A DNA stretch of 57,382 nt from Saccharothrix coeruleofusca (GTDB lineage: Bacteria; Actinomycetota; Actinomycetes; Mycobacteriales; Pseudonocardiaceae), in assembly GCF_014648515.1 (NCBI RefSeq), contig NZ_BMRG01000002.1, forward strand, positions 465,308-522,689, given 5' to 3'. The position numbers and the translations under genes are program-made. The notes under the pieces were generated by a model, which worked only from the letters and a program-made list of their open reading frames with translations, did no database searches and was not told the DNA's origin. How positions within the stretch are numbered: position 1 is the stretch's first letter; the number at the start of each line of letters is the position of its first letter. This document shows positions 34,093 through 42,772 of this stretch, piece after piece.

Positions 34093-36628
34093 CCTCCGGC
34101 TGGTCGCGCGCGGCCATGGCGCGCATCCGCCGCCGGGCGGCCTCCGGGTCGGGGTGGGCGCGCACCACCTCGTCGGCGGCCGCCACGGCCCGGATGAACC
34201 GGTCCGGGGTGGCCCTGGCCGTGCGCAGCACCAGCACCGCCCGGTGCGCCAGCTCCAGCGCGGTGTCCAGCTCCCGGCCCGTCTCGGCGCACAGCCGGGC
34301 CAGCAGCGACAGCGCGTCGGCGTAGCGCAGCTCGGTGCGCAGCTGCTCGGGCGTGCGGGCCAGGTGCCACAGCAGCAGGGCGCCGCGGGCGCGGGGCAGC
34401 GCCCTCGGGTCCGCCGCGCCGTGCAGCAGCACGGCGGTGTGGTGCACGGCCATGGCGAACGCGATGGGCGCGCCGCGGTGGTGGCCCAGCAGGTCGCGCC
34501 AGATGTCCGCGGCCTGCTCGGCCAGCCGCAGCGCCCACCCGTGGTGCTCGATCCCGGCCAGCGCGGTGGCCAGGGCGTGCAGCGCGCCCGCCAGCCCGCC
34601 CGCGCGGGTCATCAGCAGCCGCCGGGGCAGCCGCCGCTGCGCCGCCAGCACCTCCTCCACCAGCGCGCCCGCCTCGTACTCGCGACCGGCCACCAGCAGC
34701 AGCCTGGCCAGCCGGGCCTGCGCGACGACCAGGTCCACCTCGTGCCGCACGGGGTGCTCGGCGGCCAGCGGTCGCGCCAGGAGCACCGCCTCCTCCGCGG
34801 CGGCCACCCGGTCGGCGGGCTCGGGCAGCGCGTCGACCAGCGCGACCAGCGACGCGGCCAGCTCCGCCCGCGCCGCGGGCTCGCCGTCCCCGGCCAGCCG
34901 CCGCCGCAGCGCCACGGCCTCCCGCGACACCTTCAGCGCCTCGCCCATGCGCTCGGAGCGCAGCAGGACCGCGCCCAGCGCCTCCAGCGCCCCGGCCAGC
35001 TCCGGCTCGAACGCGGCCGGGTTGGCCTCGGCCAGCCTGCGCAGCACCCCGATCGCCTCGCGCAGCACGCTGCGGGCCCGTTCGCACTGCCCGAACCCGG
35101 ACAGCAGCGCGGCGATCGAGACCAGCGTCCTGGCGTGCTCGGGCTCGTAGCGCGGGTCGGCCTGCGCGACCTTGCGCCACCGCCGCACGGCCGCGTCGGC
35201 CGCGCCCAGCCCCTCCCGCTTGCGGTCCACGTCGAACAGCCGCACCGCGAGGTGGTGGCTGGCCTTGGCGAAGTCCAGCCGGAACCGCGTCGGGTCGTCC
35301 TTGGCCAGCTGCTGGTAGAGCACCGAGGCGCTGGTCAGCGCGGTCAGCGCGTCCTCGCGCCGGTCCACCGCGGCGTAGCGGGCGCTCAGCCGCTCCAGCG
35401 CGGCGGCCAGCTCGGGCGTGCCGTCCCCGTCCTCGGCGACCTGGCCGCGCAGCTGGACGGCCTCCTCGGCCGCCGCCAGCGCGTCCTGCTCGCGGCCGAC
35501 CGCGACCAGCCGCAGCCCCAGCTCGTCCAGCGCGTCGGCCAGCGCGCCCCGGTGCTCGCGCGGGTCGGCCGCGACCAGCTCCCGGTACAGCGCGACCTCG
35601 CGCCGCGACGCCTCCACCGCCTCCTCGCGCAGCGAGGCCAGCGCGGCGCGGGCGCTGAGCATCCGGTGCAGCTCTGCCAGCTCCAGCCGGTCCGCGTGCG
35701 GCGCGCGTTCCCGCAGCAGGGTGCGGGTGAGCACGGCGGGCAGCGGGTCGCGGTGGAACCGCTCGTCGTGGAACACGTGCCCGGCCACGGCCCGCGCGAT
35801 CGCCGGGCACTGCGCCAGGGTGACGAGGGTGGCGCCGCTCGCGGTGCGCACGAGGTCCGGTTCGGCGCTGAACAGGGCTTCGACGCGGCGGCGCGCGTGC
35901 GGCCAGCGCTCGGCTGCGCGCAACAGGGTCTCCAGCGCGTCCGGGGAGCGCTCGGGCTCGATGCGCTCGTCCAGCAGCGTCACCGCGAGCACGTCCTCGG
36001 CCAGCTTGCCGGGCGGCGGCGGGGCCGGGTCGACGCTGACCAGCCAGCGCACCAGCTCCTGGCCGCCCGCGTGGGCGTCCGCGCCGTGCACCGCGGCCAG
36101 CGCCGCCAGGTGCAGGTCGAACGTGGTGGCCGCGGCGGGGGCGGGGCCGGTGGGCGCGGGCAGGTCCAGGGCGGCGGCGAAGTGCTCGCAGGCCGAGGCG
36201 AACGAGGTCGTGGGGTCTTCCGGAGAGGGCGCCAGGACCAGCTCGGCGGTGGTGTAGTCGAGCTCGCCCGCGTGCTGCCGCAACGCCGACCACCACCAGC
36301 CCGCGGCACGGGCGGTCAGCAGCACGCGGACGTGCGCGGCGGGCGTGGTCACGGGTTCCCGCAGGAGCCGGAGCAGCGCGGGCCACGGCCAGCGGTCGGC
36401 GTCGTCGACCACGACCAGCACCCGGTCCGGTTCGGCGTCGCGGGCGGCGAACTCCCCGGTCAGCCGCGTCCGGCCGGAGCCGGCCGGACCGTGCAGGAGC
36501 AGCAGCGACCAGGGGCTGTCGGCGTCGCGCCAGCGCCCCAACCGGTCCAGCTCGGCCTCCCGGCCGTGGAAGGGCACGACCTCGCGTCGCGGGTCCAGCA
36601 GCTCAGCGACAGACGGCGTCCGATCCAC
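34079..36628 (-). CDS. Large NTPase-TPR protein (STAND-like), 849 aa
   Basis: VVPFHGREAELDRLGRW leads into a P-loop with Walker A GPAGSGRT (residues 47-54) and a Walker B-like RVLVVVDDADRW (about 69-80). The rest is helical, with many degenerate TPR-like pairs from about 330 to 840 (ALADALDELGLRLVAVGREQ; ALTALTSASVLYQQLAKDDP; FEPELAGALEALGAVLLRSE; REAVALRRRLAGDGEPA). The plan, an N-terminal NTPase with a TPR sensor, is that of STAND proteins, but no effector domain is seen at either end. GTG 36628 was preferred to GTG 36679 because homology starts at DRTPSVAELLDP. It is divergent from the polymerase gene. Confidence 0.75.
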   Translation of the reverse strand: MDRTPSVAELLDPRREVVPFHGREAELDRLGRWRDADSPWSLLLLHGPAGSGRTRLTGEFAARDAEPDRVLVVVDDADRWPWPALLRLLREPVTTPAAHVRVLLTARAAGWWWSALRQHAGELDYTTAELVLAPSPEDPTTSFASACEHFAAALDLPAPTGPAPAAATTFDLHLAALAAVHGADAHAGGQELVRWLVSVDPAPPPPGKLAEDVLAVTLLDERIEPERSPDALETLLRAAERWPHARRRVEALFSAEPDLVRTASGATLVTLAQCPAIARAVAGHVFHDERFHRDPLPAVLTRTLLRERAPHADRLELAELHRMLSARAALASLREEAVEASRREVALYRELVAADPREHRGALADALDELGLRLVAVGREQDALAAAEEAVQLRGQVAEDGDGTPELAAALERLSARYAAVDRREDALTALTSASVLYQQLAKDDPTRFRLDFAKASHHLAVRLFDVDRKREGLGAADAAVRRWRKVAQADPRYEPEHARTLVSIAALLSGFGQCERARSVLREAIGVLRRLAEANPAAFEPELAGALEALGAVLLRSERMGEALKVSREAVALRRRLAGDGEPAARAELAASLVALVDALPEPADRVAAAEEAVLLARPLAAEHPVRHEVDLVVAQARLARLLLVAGREYEAGALVEEVLAAQRRLPRRLLMTRAGGLAGALHALATALAGIEHHGWALRLAEQAADIWRDLLGHHRGAPIAFAMAVHHTAVLLHGAADPRALPRARGALLLWHLARTPEQLRTELRYADALSLLARLCAETGRELDTALELAHRAVLVLRTARATPDRFIRAVAAADEVVRAHPDPEAARRRMRAMAARDQPEVSSS

Positions 36629-36698
36629 GCACCCATGGTCCCCAGCTACAGCCGCCACGAAAGAGATCCCCGACCCCACCCCAACGGGCCCACCCCCC

Positions 36699-36752
36699 GC
36701 GCCTGCAAGTACTACCCGACGTGTCCACCAGGGCCGTCAACTACTACCCGAC
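36699..36752. repeat. Left half of the nested palindromic repeat
   Basis: The outer-left arm (36699-36719) equals the complement of the outer-right arm at 25344-25364 exactly, and the inner-left arm is GGGCCGTCAACTACTACCCG (36732-36751). No right-hand arms follow, so this is a half element, located in the divergent promoter region between the NTPase and polymerase genes. Confidence 0.75.
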
Positions 36753-36782
36753 GTCGCGAGCGCCCGGTGCTCGCCACCGGAA

Positions 36783-36805
36783 TTGTCGGGGGTGTGGCGC
36801 AAGAT
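36783..36805 (+). promoter_or_regulatory. PafBC-type (RecA-NDp-like) promoter of the polymerase gene
   Basis: TTGTCGGGG (36783-36791), exactly 8 nt, then CAAGAT (36800-36805), against consensus TTGTCRGTG-N8-TANNAT. Five nt separate the -10 from GTG 36811, and there is no ribosome site, so the transcript would be leaderless. The same promoter class is seen at 12061. Confidence 0.55.
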
Positions 36806-36810
36806 GAGCT

Positions 36811-38484
36811 GTGCTCATCGCCCTCGTGTCGCACGCGGAGAACGCCGGTCGGCTCCGGCCGCTCTCCGACTCCGGCGTGCCCGAGGGGCCCGTGGTGGAG
36901 ACCGCCGACCTCGCGGGCGCGGTGGCCGAGCACGAGGCCAGGCACCGCCCCCGCTGGCTGTGGGCGGCCACCGCCGAGGTCTACCCGGCCCTGCTGGCCA
37001 GGGGTGTGCGCGTGGAGCGCTGCCTGGACCTGCACCACGCCGAGTCGCTGCTGCTGGCCTACCAGGGCCGCCACCACGAGCCCAAGGAGCTGCCCGCCGC
37101 GGTGGCCAGGCTGGCGGGCCTGCCACCACCCGAGGACCGGGGCCCGCGCAAGCGCGACGCCCAGCCCACCCTGTTCGAGCCCGAGCAGGAGCCGCTGCCC
37201 GGCGGCGCGGACCCGCTCGACGCCGTCGTGGCGGTGCACGCCGCGCAGCAGCGGGTCGCCGCGACCCTGCCGCACGCCGATCCGCTGCGCCTGCTGCTCG
37301 CCGCCGAGTCGGCCAGCGCGCTGGCCGCCGCCGAGATGACCCACCACGGGCTGCCGTGGCGGGCCGACGTGCACGAGGCGCTGCTGGCGCAGCTGCTGGG
37401 GCCGCGCACCGCGCCGGGCGTGCGGCCCGCGCGGCTGGCGGAGCTGGCCGACCGGATCACCGAGGCGTTCGGCGGCAAGCCGGTCAACCCGGACCACCCG
37501 CCGGGCGTGGTGCGGGCGTTCGCCAGGGAGGGCATCGACATCCCGTCGGCGCGGGCCTGGGTGCTCAAGTCGGTGGACCACCCGGCGGTGGAGCCGCTGC
37601 TGGCCTACAAGGAGCTGGCCAGGCTGTGGGTGGCGCACGGCTGGTCGTGGCTGGACGCCTGGGTGGCCGACGGCCGGTTCCGGCCGGACTACGTGGTCGG
37701 CGGCGTGGTGTCGGGCCGGTGGGCCACGCGCGGCGGGGCGGCGCTGCAGATCCCGCGCACGCTGCGCACGGCGGTGCGCGCCGACCCGGGGTGGCGGCTG
37801 GTGGCCGCCGACGCCGCGCAGCTGGAGCCCAGGGTGCTCGCCGCGCTGTCCGGCGACCGCGAGCTGGCCGCCGCCTCCGCCGGGGACGACCTCTACACCG
37901 CGCTGGCGGCCGGGGCGTTCGAGGGCGACCGGCACAAGGCGAAGACGGCGATGCTGTCGGCGATGTACGGCGGCACCAGCGGTCCGGCCGCCGCGCTGCT
38001 GGCCGTGCTGCGCCGCCGCTTCCCCGAGGCGGTCGGCTACGTGGAGGCCGCGGCGGTGGCGGGCGAGCAGGGCCGGATGGTCCGCTCCCGGCTGGGCCGG
38101 ACCAGCCCGCCGCCCTCGGCGGCGTGGCGCGAGGTGACCGGCAGCGCCGACGACGACGAGGACTCACTGCGCCGCTCCCGCCGGGCCGCGCGGGACTGGG
38201 GCCGGTTCACCCGCAACTTCGTGGTGCAGGCCAGCGCGGCGGACTGGACCGCGGCGCTGCTGGGGGCGCTGCGGCGCAGGCTGCACGCCGTCTCCCCGCA
38301 GGCGCACCTGGTGTTCTTCCAGCACGACGAGGTTCTGGTGCACTGCCCGGCGCCGCTGGCCGAGCAGGTGTGCGCGCAGATCACCGCGGCGGGTGAGGAG
38401 GCGTCCCGGCTGGTGTTCGGGGCGACGCCGGTGCGGTTCCCGCTCAAGGCGGTGCCGGTGGACAGCTACGCCGACGCGAAATAG
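36811..38484 (+). CDS. Family A DNA polymerase with 3'-5' exonuclease-like N-terminus (PolA paralogue), 557 aa
   Basis: Polymerase motifs: A at D334AAQLEPRVLAALSGD (family A usually DYSQIELR), B near residue 378 (HKAKTAMLSAMYGGTSG, a diverged RxxAKxxxxGxxYG) and C at H505DEVLVH. A finger/thumb segment lies between. The first 150 residues keep the shape of the exonuclease domain but with few acidic residues, so proofreading is doubtful. There is no 5'-3' exonuclease domain and the length is 557 aa against about 900 for PolA. Such proteins are annotated as bifunctional exonuclease/polymerases in actinobacteria. The promoter suggests damage control. Confidence 0.88.
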   Translation: MLIALVSHAENAGRLRPLSDSGVPEGPVVETADLAGAVAEHEARHRPRWLWAATAEVYPALLARGVRVERCLDLHHAESLLLAYQGRHHEPKELPAAVARLAGLPPPEDRGPRKRDAQPTLFEPEQEPLPGGADPLDAVVAVHAAQQRVAATLPHADPLRLLLAAESASALAAAEMTHHGLPWRADVHEALLAQLLGPRTAPGVRPARLAELADRITEAFGGKPVNPDHPPGVVRAFAREGIDIPSARAWVLKSVDHPAVEPLLAYKELARLWVAHGWSWLDAWVADGRFRPDYVVGGVVSGRWATRGGAALQIPRTLRTAVRADPGWRLVAADAAQLEPRVLAALSGDRELAAASAGDDLYTALAAGAFEGDRHKAKTAMLSAMYGGTSGPAAALLAVLRRRFPEAVGYVEAAAVAGEQGRMVRSRLGRTSPPPSAAWREVTGSADDDEDSLRRSRRAARDWGRFTRNFVVQASAADWTAALLGALRRRLHAVSPQAHLVFFQHDEVLVHCPAPLAEQVCAQITAAGEEASRLVFGATPVRFPLKAVPVDSYADAK

Positions 38485-38521
38485 GGGTCGTTGCGCCGTT
38501 CGGGTGATTGAGACCCGGCCG

Positions 38522-38549
38522 TGAGAGCGCTCTCATGAAAGCGCTCGCA
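38522..38549. promoter_or_regulatory. Double CebR-like (LacI family) operator
   Basis: TGAGAGCGCTCTCA (38522-38535) is a perfect 14-bp palindrome. TGAAAGCGCTCGCA (38536-38549) follows directly and keeps the AGCGCT core. Both resemble the CebR box TGGGAGCGCTCCCA that controls glucan-degrading enzymes. The site is 33 bp before the GH16 start. Confidence 0.72.
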
Positions 38550-38581
38550 GTGCAACACCGTGACAAGGAGGTCACCCGCGC

Positions 38582-39940
38582 ATGGAGCCCCGAAGCAACC
38601 GCGCCCGACGCGCGCTGGTCGCCGCCGCGGCCGTGCTCGCCGCGGCGCCGGCGGCGGTCGCCGTCACCACGCCCGCCAACGCGTCCGTGCCCTCGACCCC
38701 GCCGGGCTGGACGCTGCAGTGGAGCGACGACTTCACCGGCGCCGCGGGCAGCCTGCCCTCGTCGTCGAACTGGATCTTCGACCTGGGCCACAACTACCCC
38801 GGCGGGCCCGCCAACTGGGGCACCGGGGAGATCCAGAACTACACCAACAGCCCGAACAACATCAAGCTCGACGGCGCGGGCAACCTGCGCATCACCGCCC
38901 TGCGCGACGGCGCGGGCAACTGGACCTCCGCCCGCATCGAGACGCAGCGGTCGAACTTCAAGCCGCCGGCGGGCGGCAAGCTCGCCATCGAAGGCCGCAT
39001 CCAGATGCCCAACGTCACCGGCGATGCCGCGCTGGGCTACTGGCCCGCGTTCTGGGCGCTCGGCTCGCCCTACCGGGGCAACTACTGGAACTGGCCCGCC
39101 ATCGGCGAGTTCGACATCATGGAGAACGTCAACGGCCTCAACTCCGTGTGGGGCGTGCTGCACTGCGGCGTGAACCCCGGCGGGCCGTGCGACGAGACCA
39201 ACGGCCGCGGCGCCAGCCGCGCCTGCCCCGGCTCGTCCTGCCAGTCCGCGTTCCACACCTACCGGTTCGAGTGGGACGACGGCGCCAAGGAGCTGCGCTG
39301 GTACGTCGACGGCCAGCAGTTCCACACCGTCAGCCAGAGCCAGCTCGGCGCGGAGACGTGGAACAACATGACCAACCACGCGGGCTACTTCATCCTGCTC
39401 AACCTGGCCATGGGCGGCGCGTTCCCCAACGGCGTGGCGGGCTTCAACACCCCCACCGCGGCCACCGTGCCCGGTCACTCGCTGGTGGTCGACTACGTGG
39501 CGGTGTGGTCCAGCGGCAACGGCGGCGGCGAGAACCCCGGCGGCAGCGGCTGGGACGCCTACGGTGAGATCCAGGCCGAGCAGGCCACGTCCCGCTCCGG
39601 CGGCACCGTCGAGGGCGGGCAGGCCGTGGCGCAACTGGGCAACGGCAACTCGCTGAAGTTCTCCGGCGTCCGGTTCGGCAGCCGCACCGCCACGCAGTTC
39701 AACGCCCGCGTGGCCTCCGGCGCGGCCAGCGGCGTCAGCGGGCTGGTCGAGGTGCGGCTGGACAGCCCGACCGCGACCCCCGTGGGCAGCTTCGCCATCG
39801 CCAACACCGGCGGCTGGCAGAGCTGGCGGACGGTGCCCGCGAACATCGCGGGGGTGACCGGCACGCACGACGTCTACATCACCTTCACCAGCGGCCAGCC
39901 CGCACCGTTCACCAGCGTCGACTGGATCAAGTTCGGCTGA
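38582..39940 (+). CDS. Secreted GH16 endo-beta-1,3-glucanase with C-terminal CBM6, 452 aa
   Basis: Signal peptide (RRALVAAAAVLAAAPAAVAV, cleavage near ANASVP). GH16 domain about 40-295: LQWSDDFTGAAGSLPSSSNW, TGEIQNYTNSPNNIKLDGAG, WPAFWALGS, and catalytic E176-D178-E181 in IGEFDIMENVNG, then FHTYRFEWDDGAKELRWYVD and FILLNLAMGGAFP. A Gly/Asn linker (SGNGGGENPGGSG) leads to a CBM6 (YGEIQAEQATSRSGGTVEGG to FTSVDWIKFG). Cleaves laminarin-type glucan. ATG 38582 has AAGGAGG. The double CebR-like operator upstream predicts sugar-controlled expression. Confidence 0.94.
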   Translation: MEPRSNRARRALVAAAAVLAAAPAAVAVTTPANASVPSTPPGWTLQWSDDFTGAAGSLPSSSNWIFDLGHNYPGGPANWGTGEIQNYTNSPNNIKLDGAGNLRITALRDGAGNWTSARIETQRSNFKPPAGGKLAIEGRIQMPNVTGDAALGYWPAFWALGSPYRGNYWNWPAIGEFDIMENVNGLNSVWGVLHCGVNPGGPCDETNGRGASRACPGSSCQSAFHTYRFEWDDGAKELRWYVDGQQFHTVSQSQLGAETWNNMTNHAGYFILLNLAMGGAFPNGVAGFNTPTAATVPGHSLVVDYVAVWSSGNGGGENPGGSGWDAYGEIQAEQATSRSGGTVEGGQAVAQLGNGNSLKFSGVRFGSRTATQFNARVASGAASGVSGLVEVRLDSPTATPVGSFAIANTGGWQSWRTVPANIAGVTGTHDVYITFTSGQPAPFTSVDWIKFG

Positions 39941-39946
39941 CCCCAG

Positions 39947-40058
39947 CGTCTGCAAGTACTACCCGCCCCGCCGCGACGGGCCGCTGACTACTACCCGCCC
40001 CACAACGCGGGTAGTAGTTACGCGCTCCCAGGAGCCGCACGGGTAGTACTTGCAGACG
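39947..40058. repeat. Nested palindromic intergenic repeat, full copy
   Basis: Outer arms 39947-39965 and 40040-40058 pair perfectly (19 bp). Inner arms 39987-39998 and 40007-40018 pair over 12 bp. GGGCCGCTGACTACTACCCG and CGGGTAGTAGTTACGCGC are shared with the 25.3-kb copy. It fills the gap between two co-directional genes and ends 22 bp before the AraC -10. Confidence 0.86.
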
Positions 40059-40092
40059 TGTTTGTTGGGTGGGGCGGCGCTAGGTTGGGGCC

Positions 40093-40770
40093 GTGTACGA
40101 GGAACTGCCCGCTCCTGCGGGTCTGCGCTGCCGGTGGCGGCGCTCCTCCACGACCACCGAGGTGGGCCGGGTGGTGCCGGACGGCTGCACGGACATCATC
40201 TTCTCGGCCACCGGCGGCGAGGTGTTCGTGGCCGGACCGGACACCTCGGGCAAGGTCACCGAGATGGGGCCGACCGACCTGCACGCCGTCCGCTTCGACC
40301 CCGGCGTCGGCCCGGCGGTGCTGGGCGTACCCGCCCACGCGCTGCGCGACCTGCGCGTCCCCCTGGCGGAGCTGTGGGGCCGCACGGACCGGCTGTGCGA
40401 AGAACTCTCCTCGGCACCCGACCCGTCGGCGGTGCTCGCCCGCGTCGCGGTCGAACGACTGCGCGCCACGCCGCCCGACCCGCTCACGCAGGCCATCGCC
40501 ACAGCGGTCCGCACCTGCGGCGTCGCCGACCTGGCCGACCGGCTCGGACTCAGCGCGCGCCAACTGCACCGGCGGAGTCTGGCCGCGTTCGGCTACGGAC
40601 CCAAGGCGCTGCAACGGATTCTGCGCTTCGACGAGGCGATGTCGCTTGCCTGGCGGGGAGTCCCGTTCGCCGACATCGCCCACCGCACCGGTTACGCCGA
40701 CCAGGCCCACCTGTCCCGTGAAGTCCGCGAGCTCGCGGGAGTCCCGCTGGGTCAGCTGATCCGTCCGTAG
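40093..40770 (+). CDS. AraC-family transcriptional regulator, 225 aa
   Basis: The N-terminal part (GRVVPDGCTDIIFSATGGEV; AGPDTSGKVTEMGPTDLHAV; VRFDPGVGPAVLGVPAHAL) is the DUF6597-like sensor of short AraC proteins. The C-terminal double HTH is LADRLGLSARQLHRRSLAAF with GYGPKALQRILRFDEAM and IAHRTGYADQAHLSREVRE. GTG 40093 follows TAGGTT (40081-40086) by 6 nt without a ribosome site, so it is leaderless-like. Its last 19 bp overlap the convergent toroid gene. Target unknown. Confidence 0.9.
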   Translation: MYEELPAPAGLRCRWRRSSTTTEVGRVVPDGCTDIIFSATGGEVFVAGPDTSGKVTEMGPTDLHAVRFDPGVGPAVLGVPAHALRDLRVPLAELWGRTDRLCEELSSAPDPSAVLARVAVERLRATPPDPLTQAIATAVRTCGVADLADRLGLSARQLHRRSLAAFGYGPKALQRILRFDEAMSLAWRGVPFADIAHRTGYADQAHLSREVRELAGVPLGQLIRP

Positions 40771-41615
40771 GCGCGCAACGTCAGCAGTGCCTCGATGGTC
40801 ACGATCGACCGCCACTCGTGCTCGACCACCGGTGTCCACACCGGCCACGGGAACGTCCAGCCGCCGTCCTCCCGTTGCGCCGCAACGAGAGCGTCCAGAT
40901 CGCGCGTCATCTCCTCGTCGGTGAACCACCGGCGCGCCAGGCTGTCCGGTCGGGAGGCGTAGTCGTGCGGCTTGTGCGTCTCGCCCGCCGCGTAGCCCTC
41001 GTGCGCCCTGCCCTCGCCCAAGTCCACCAAACCCTGCTCCCGCACCAGTTCCCCGAGCCACGCGGCGGCCCGCTCGGCACGCGGGCGGTCGGGCACGTGG
41101 TCGAGGAAGACCAGGCAGGCGTTGGCCTCGTAGGGGTGGCTCTTGGTCAGGTTCTCCACGCGGTCCCAGCAGAACTCTGTGGCGCGGTCCAGCCACGGGT
41201 GCTCGACGCCCAGGCGGTGCAGCGCGCCCGCCAGCAGGCCGGTCATCAGCAGGTCGCTGCCCTCACCGATCACCCACCACGGTGCCCTGGGGTGCTCCGC
41301 CGCCGTGCCCAGCGCGTTGGGCACACCGCCGTCGGGATTGGCCGCGGAGGCCAGGAAATCGCACGCGGGCAGCGCGTGCTCCGGCGCGCCCACCTCGGCG
41401 AACAGCTCCAGCGCGGTGCGCGTGTGCAGCGGCTGGCTGCTCGGCCCCCGACCGTCCGGCTCCAGCGCGTGCCCGTACCCGCCGTCGGCGTTGCGGTGCG
41501 CCAGCACCGCCGCGACCACCGGCTCGGCTGGCCCGCCGTCGAACAGGAACGCGAAGCGCCGCTGCTCCAGGACGCGGGCGTGGTGCCACAGGAAGGTCCG
41601 TGCTCGCTCGATCAT
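40752..41615 (-). CDS. Prenyltransferase/squalene-cyclase-repeat (alpha/alpha toroid) protein, 287 aa
   Basis: Repeats with Gly-Gly turns: AVLAHRNADGGYGHALEPDG, FLASAANPDGGVPNALG, and VAAQREDGGWTFPWPVW, each following a helix pair. This is the pattern of squalene-cyclase/prenyltransferase toroids. No DxDD cyclase motif is seen, so it is probably a structural or peptidase-inhibitor-like relative. ATG 41615 is preceded by TAGGGT (41622-41627) at 6 nt, so it is probably leaderless. The adjacent AraC gene overlaps at the 3' end. Confidence 0.75.
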   Translation of the reverse strand: MIERARTFLWHHARVLEQRRFAFLFDGGPAEPVVAAVLAHRNADGGYGHALEPDGRGPSSQPLHTRTALELFAEVGAPEHALPACDFLASAANPDGGVPNALGTAAEHPRAPWWVIGEGSDLLMTGLLAGALHRLGVEHPWLDRATEFCWDRVENLTKSHPYEANACLVFLDHVPDRPRAERAAAWLGELVREQGLVDLGEGRAHEGYAAGETHKPHDYASRPDSLARRWFTDEEMTRDLDALVAAQREDGGWTFPWPVWTPVVEHEWRSIVTIEALLTLRAYGRIS

Positions 41616-41764
41616 GCGGCGACCCTAGGCGTGCTCACCCCATCGGGTCTTGAACGAATCGGACACTGTCCCCCGGACGGGGTATCCCTGCCGATGTGGC
41701 GGATGCTCCTCGAAGCCTGTGCGATCATCGCTCGCGGGGAGACGACGTGCGAGGGGAGCGCATC

Positions 41765-42175
41765 GTGTTCGACGCTGCCGCAGGAGCGGCCAAGAGGATC
41801 GACTTCGTGGCCGAGACCGTCGCGAGGGACGCCGCCGGGCTGGCGACCCGAGCCACTCAGACGCAGTTCACCGTGGCCCCCGACCAAGCCCAGAAACTGC
41901 TGGACGGGCTGACCGAGGCGCTGCGGCAACTGCGCGCCGCGACGCGCGAAGCGGACGACATCCGGCGTACCGGCTCGCCCGGCAAGGACGTCTACAGCGG
42001 CTTCGCGACCATGGCCATCCACCGAACTGCCGGCGAGGAGGAGGGCGGCTACCAGTGGGCCAACGCCAAGGCCCAGGAGGCGCTTGAGAAGACGATCCGC
42101 AACATCAACGACGCACTGGCCCAATACCGGCAGACCGAATCCGCGGTCACCGACGCGTTCAAGCCAGAGGGATGA
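41765..42175 (+). CDS. Helical protein of the type VII accessory locus, 136 aa
   Basis: GTG 41765 was chosen for GAGGGGAG 7 nt upstream. Nearly all helical: AGAAKRIDFVAETVARDAAG, PDQAQKLLDGLTEALRQLRA, and WANAKAQEALEKTIRNINDA, with SPGKDVYSGFATMAI between. There is no WXG motif, but the size and position before DUF3558 lipoprotein and PPE/EspG-like genes suggest a substrate or chaperone-like role in type VII secretion. The stop overlaps the lipoprotein ATG (ATGA). A decayed second copy lies at 42773-43018. Confidence 0.68.
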   Translation: MFDAAAGAAKRIDFVAETVARDAAGLATRATQTQFTVAPDQAQKLLDGLTEALRQLRAATREADDIRRTGSPGKDVYSGFATMAIHRTAGEEEGGYQWANAKAQEALEKTIRNINDALAQYRQTESAVTDAFKPEG

Positions 42176-42762
42176 AGTCCTTGAACCGCATTCTTCGAGT
42201 CCTCGTCGCCACCACCGCCACGGCAGTCGCGTTGGTCGCGTGCTCCGACGTCGGCGGCACGCCGAACCCCGCAACCACCACCGCAGGCACGGATCCCCGG
42301 AGCAGCACGCCGACCAGTGGTGACGCGCTAGACATCTCGGAGTACGTCAACGCGCCCTGCGGCATCCTCAAAGCCGATCAGGTCAGCGCGCTAGGCAAGT
42401 TCCAGGAGCCGGAGGCGGGGGCCAGCGCCAGCGGGCCGAGCTGCACCTACGAGGGCTCGGACGTGCTCAAGGACTCGACCTACGAGATCATCTTCGTCAA
42501 CGACGGCAGCACGTACCAGGAGATCGTCGACAACAGCAAATCCGACCCGATCTTCAGCCAGGCCGACGTCTCCGGCGTGCCGATCATGAGCAGCGACGCC
42601 ACCGACGGGCTGCGCAGCTGCACCACCGCGATCCGCACCTCCGACGAGGACGCGGTCATGGTCCAGATCAGCACAGCGGGTCAGGACGACCCCAACTACG
42701 GCAAGGCGTGCAAGGCCACCGAGCGGGTAGCCGAGACCGTCATCGGGAACCTGAAGGGCTGA
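42172..42762 (+). CDS. DUF3558-like lipoprotein, copy 1, 196 aa
   Basis: Lipoprotein signal with lipobox LVAC at Cys24 (TATAVALVACSDVGGTPNP), a Thr/Ser-rich linker, then the DUF3558 body with conserved Cys and Gly positions (APCGILKADQVSALGKF, SGPSCTYEGSDVLKDSTYEI, DGLRSCTTAIRTSDEDAVMV, KACKATERVAETVIGNLKG). Anchored outside the membrane. It is a close paralogue of the 43016 gene. Function unknown; the family is common near type VII loci of this bacterial group. Confidence 0.85.
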   Translation: MKSLNRILRVLVATTATAVALVACSDVGGTPNPATTTAGTDPRSSTPTSGDALDISEYVNAPCGILKADQVSALGKFQEPEAGASASGPSCTYEGSDVLKDSTYEIIFVNDGSTYQEIVDNSKSDPIFSQADVSGVPIMSSDATDGLRSCTTAIRTSDEDAVMVQISTAGQDDPNYGKACKATERVAETVIGNLKG

Positions 42763-42772
42763 GGTCATGGCT

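Noticed and set aside
34154-37339. 1061-codon plus-strand frame opposite the NTPase-TPR gene
   Set aside because: Gln/Arg/His-rich shadow of the minus-strand gene, with no domain.
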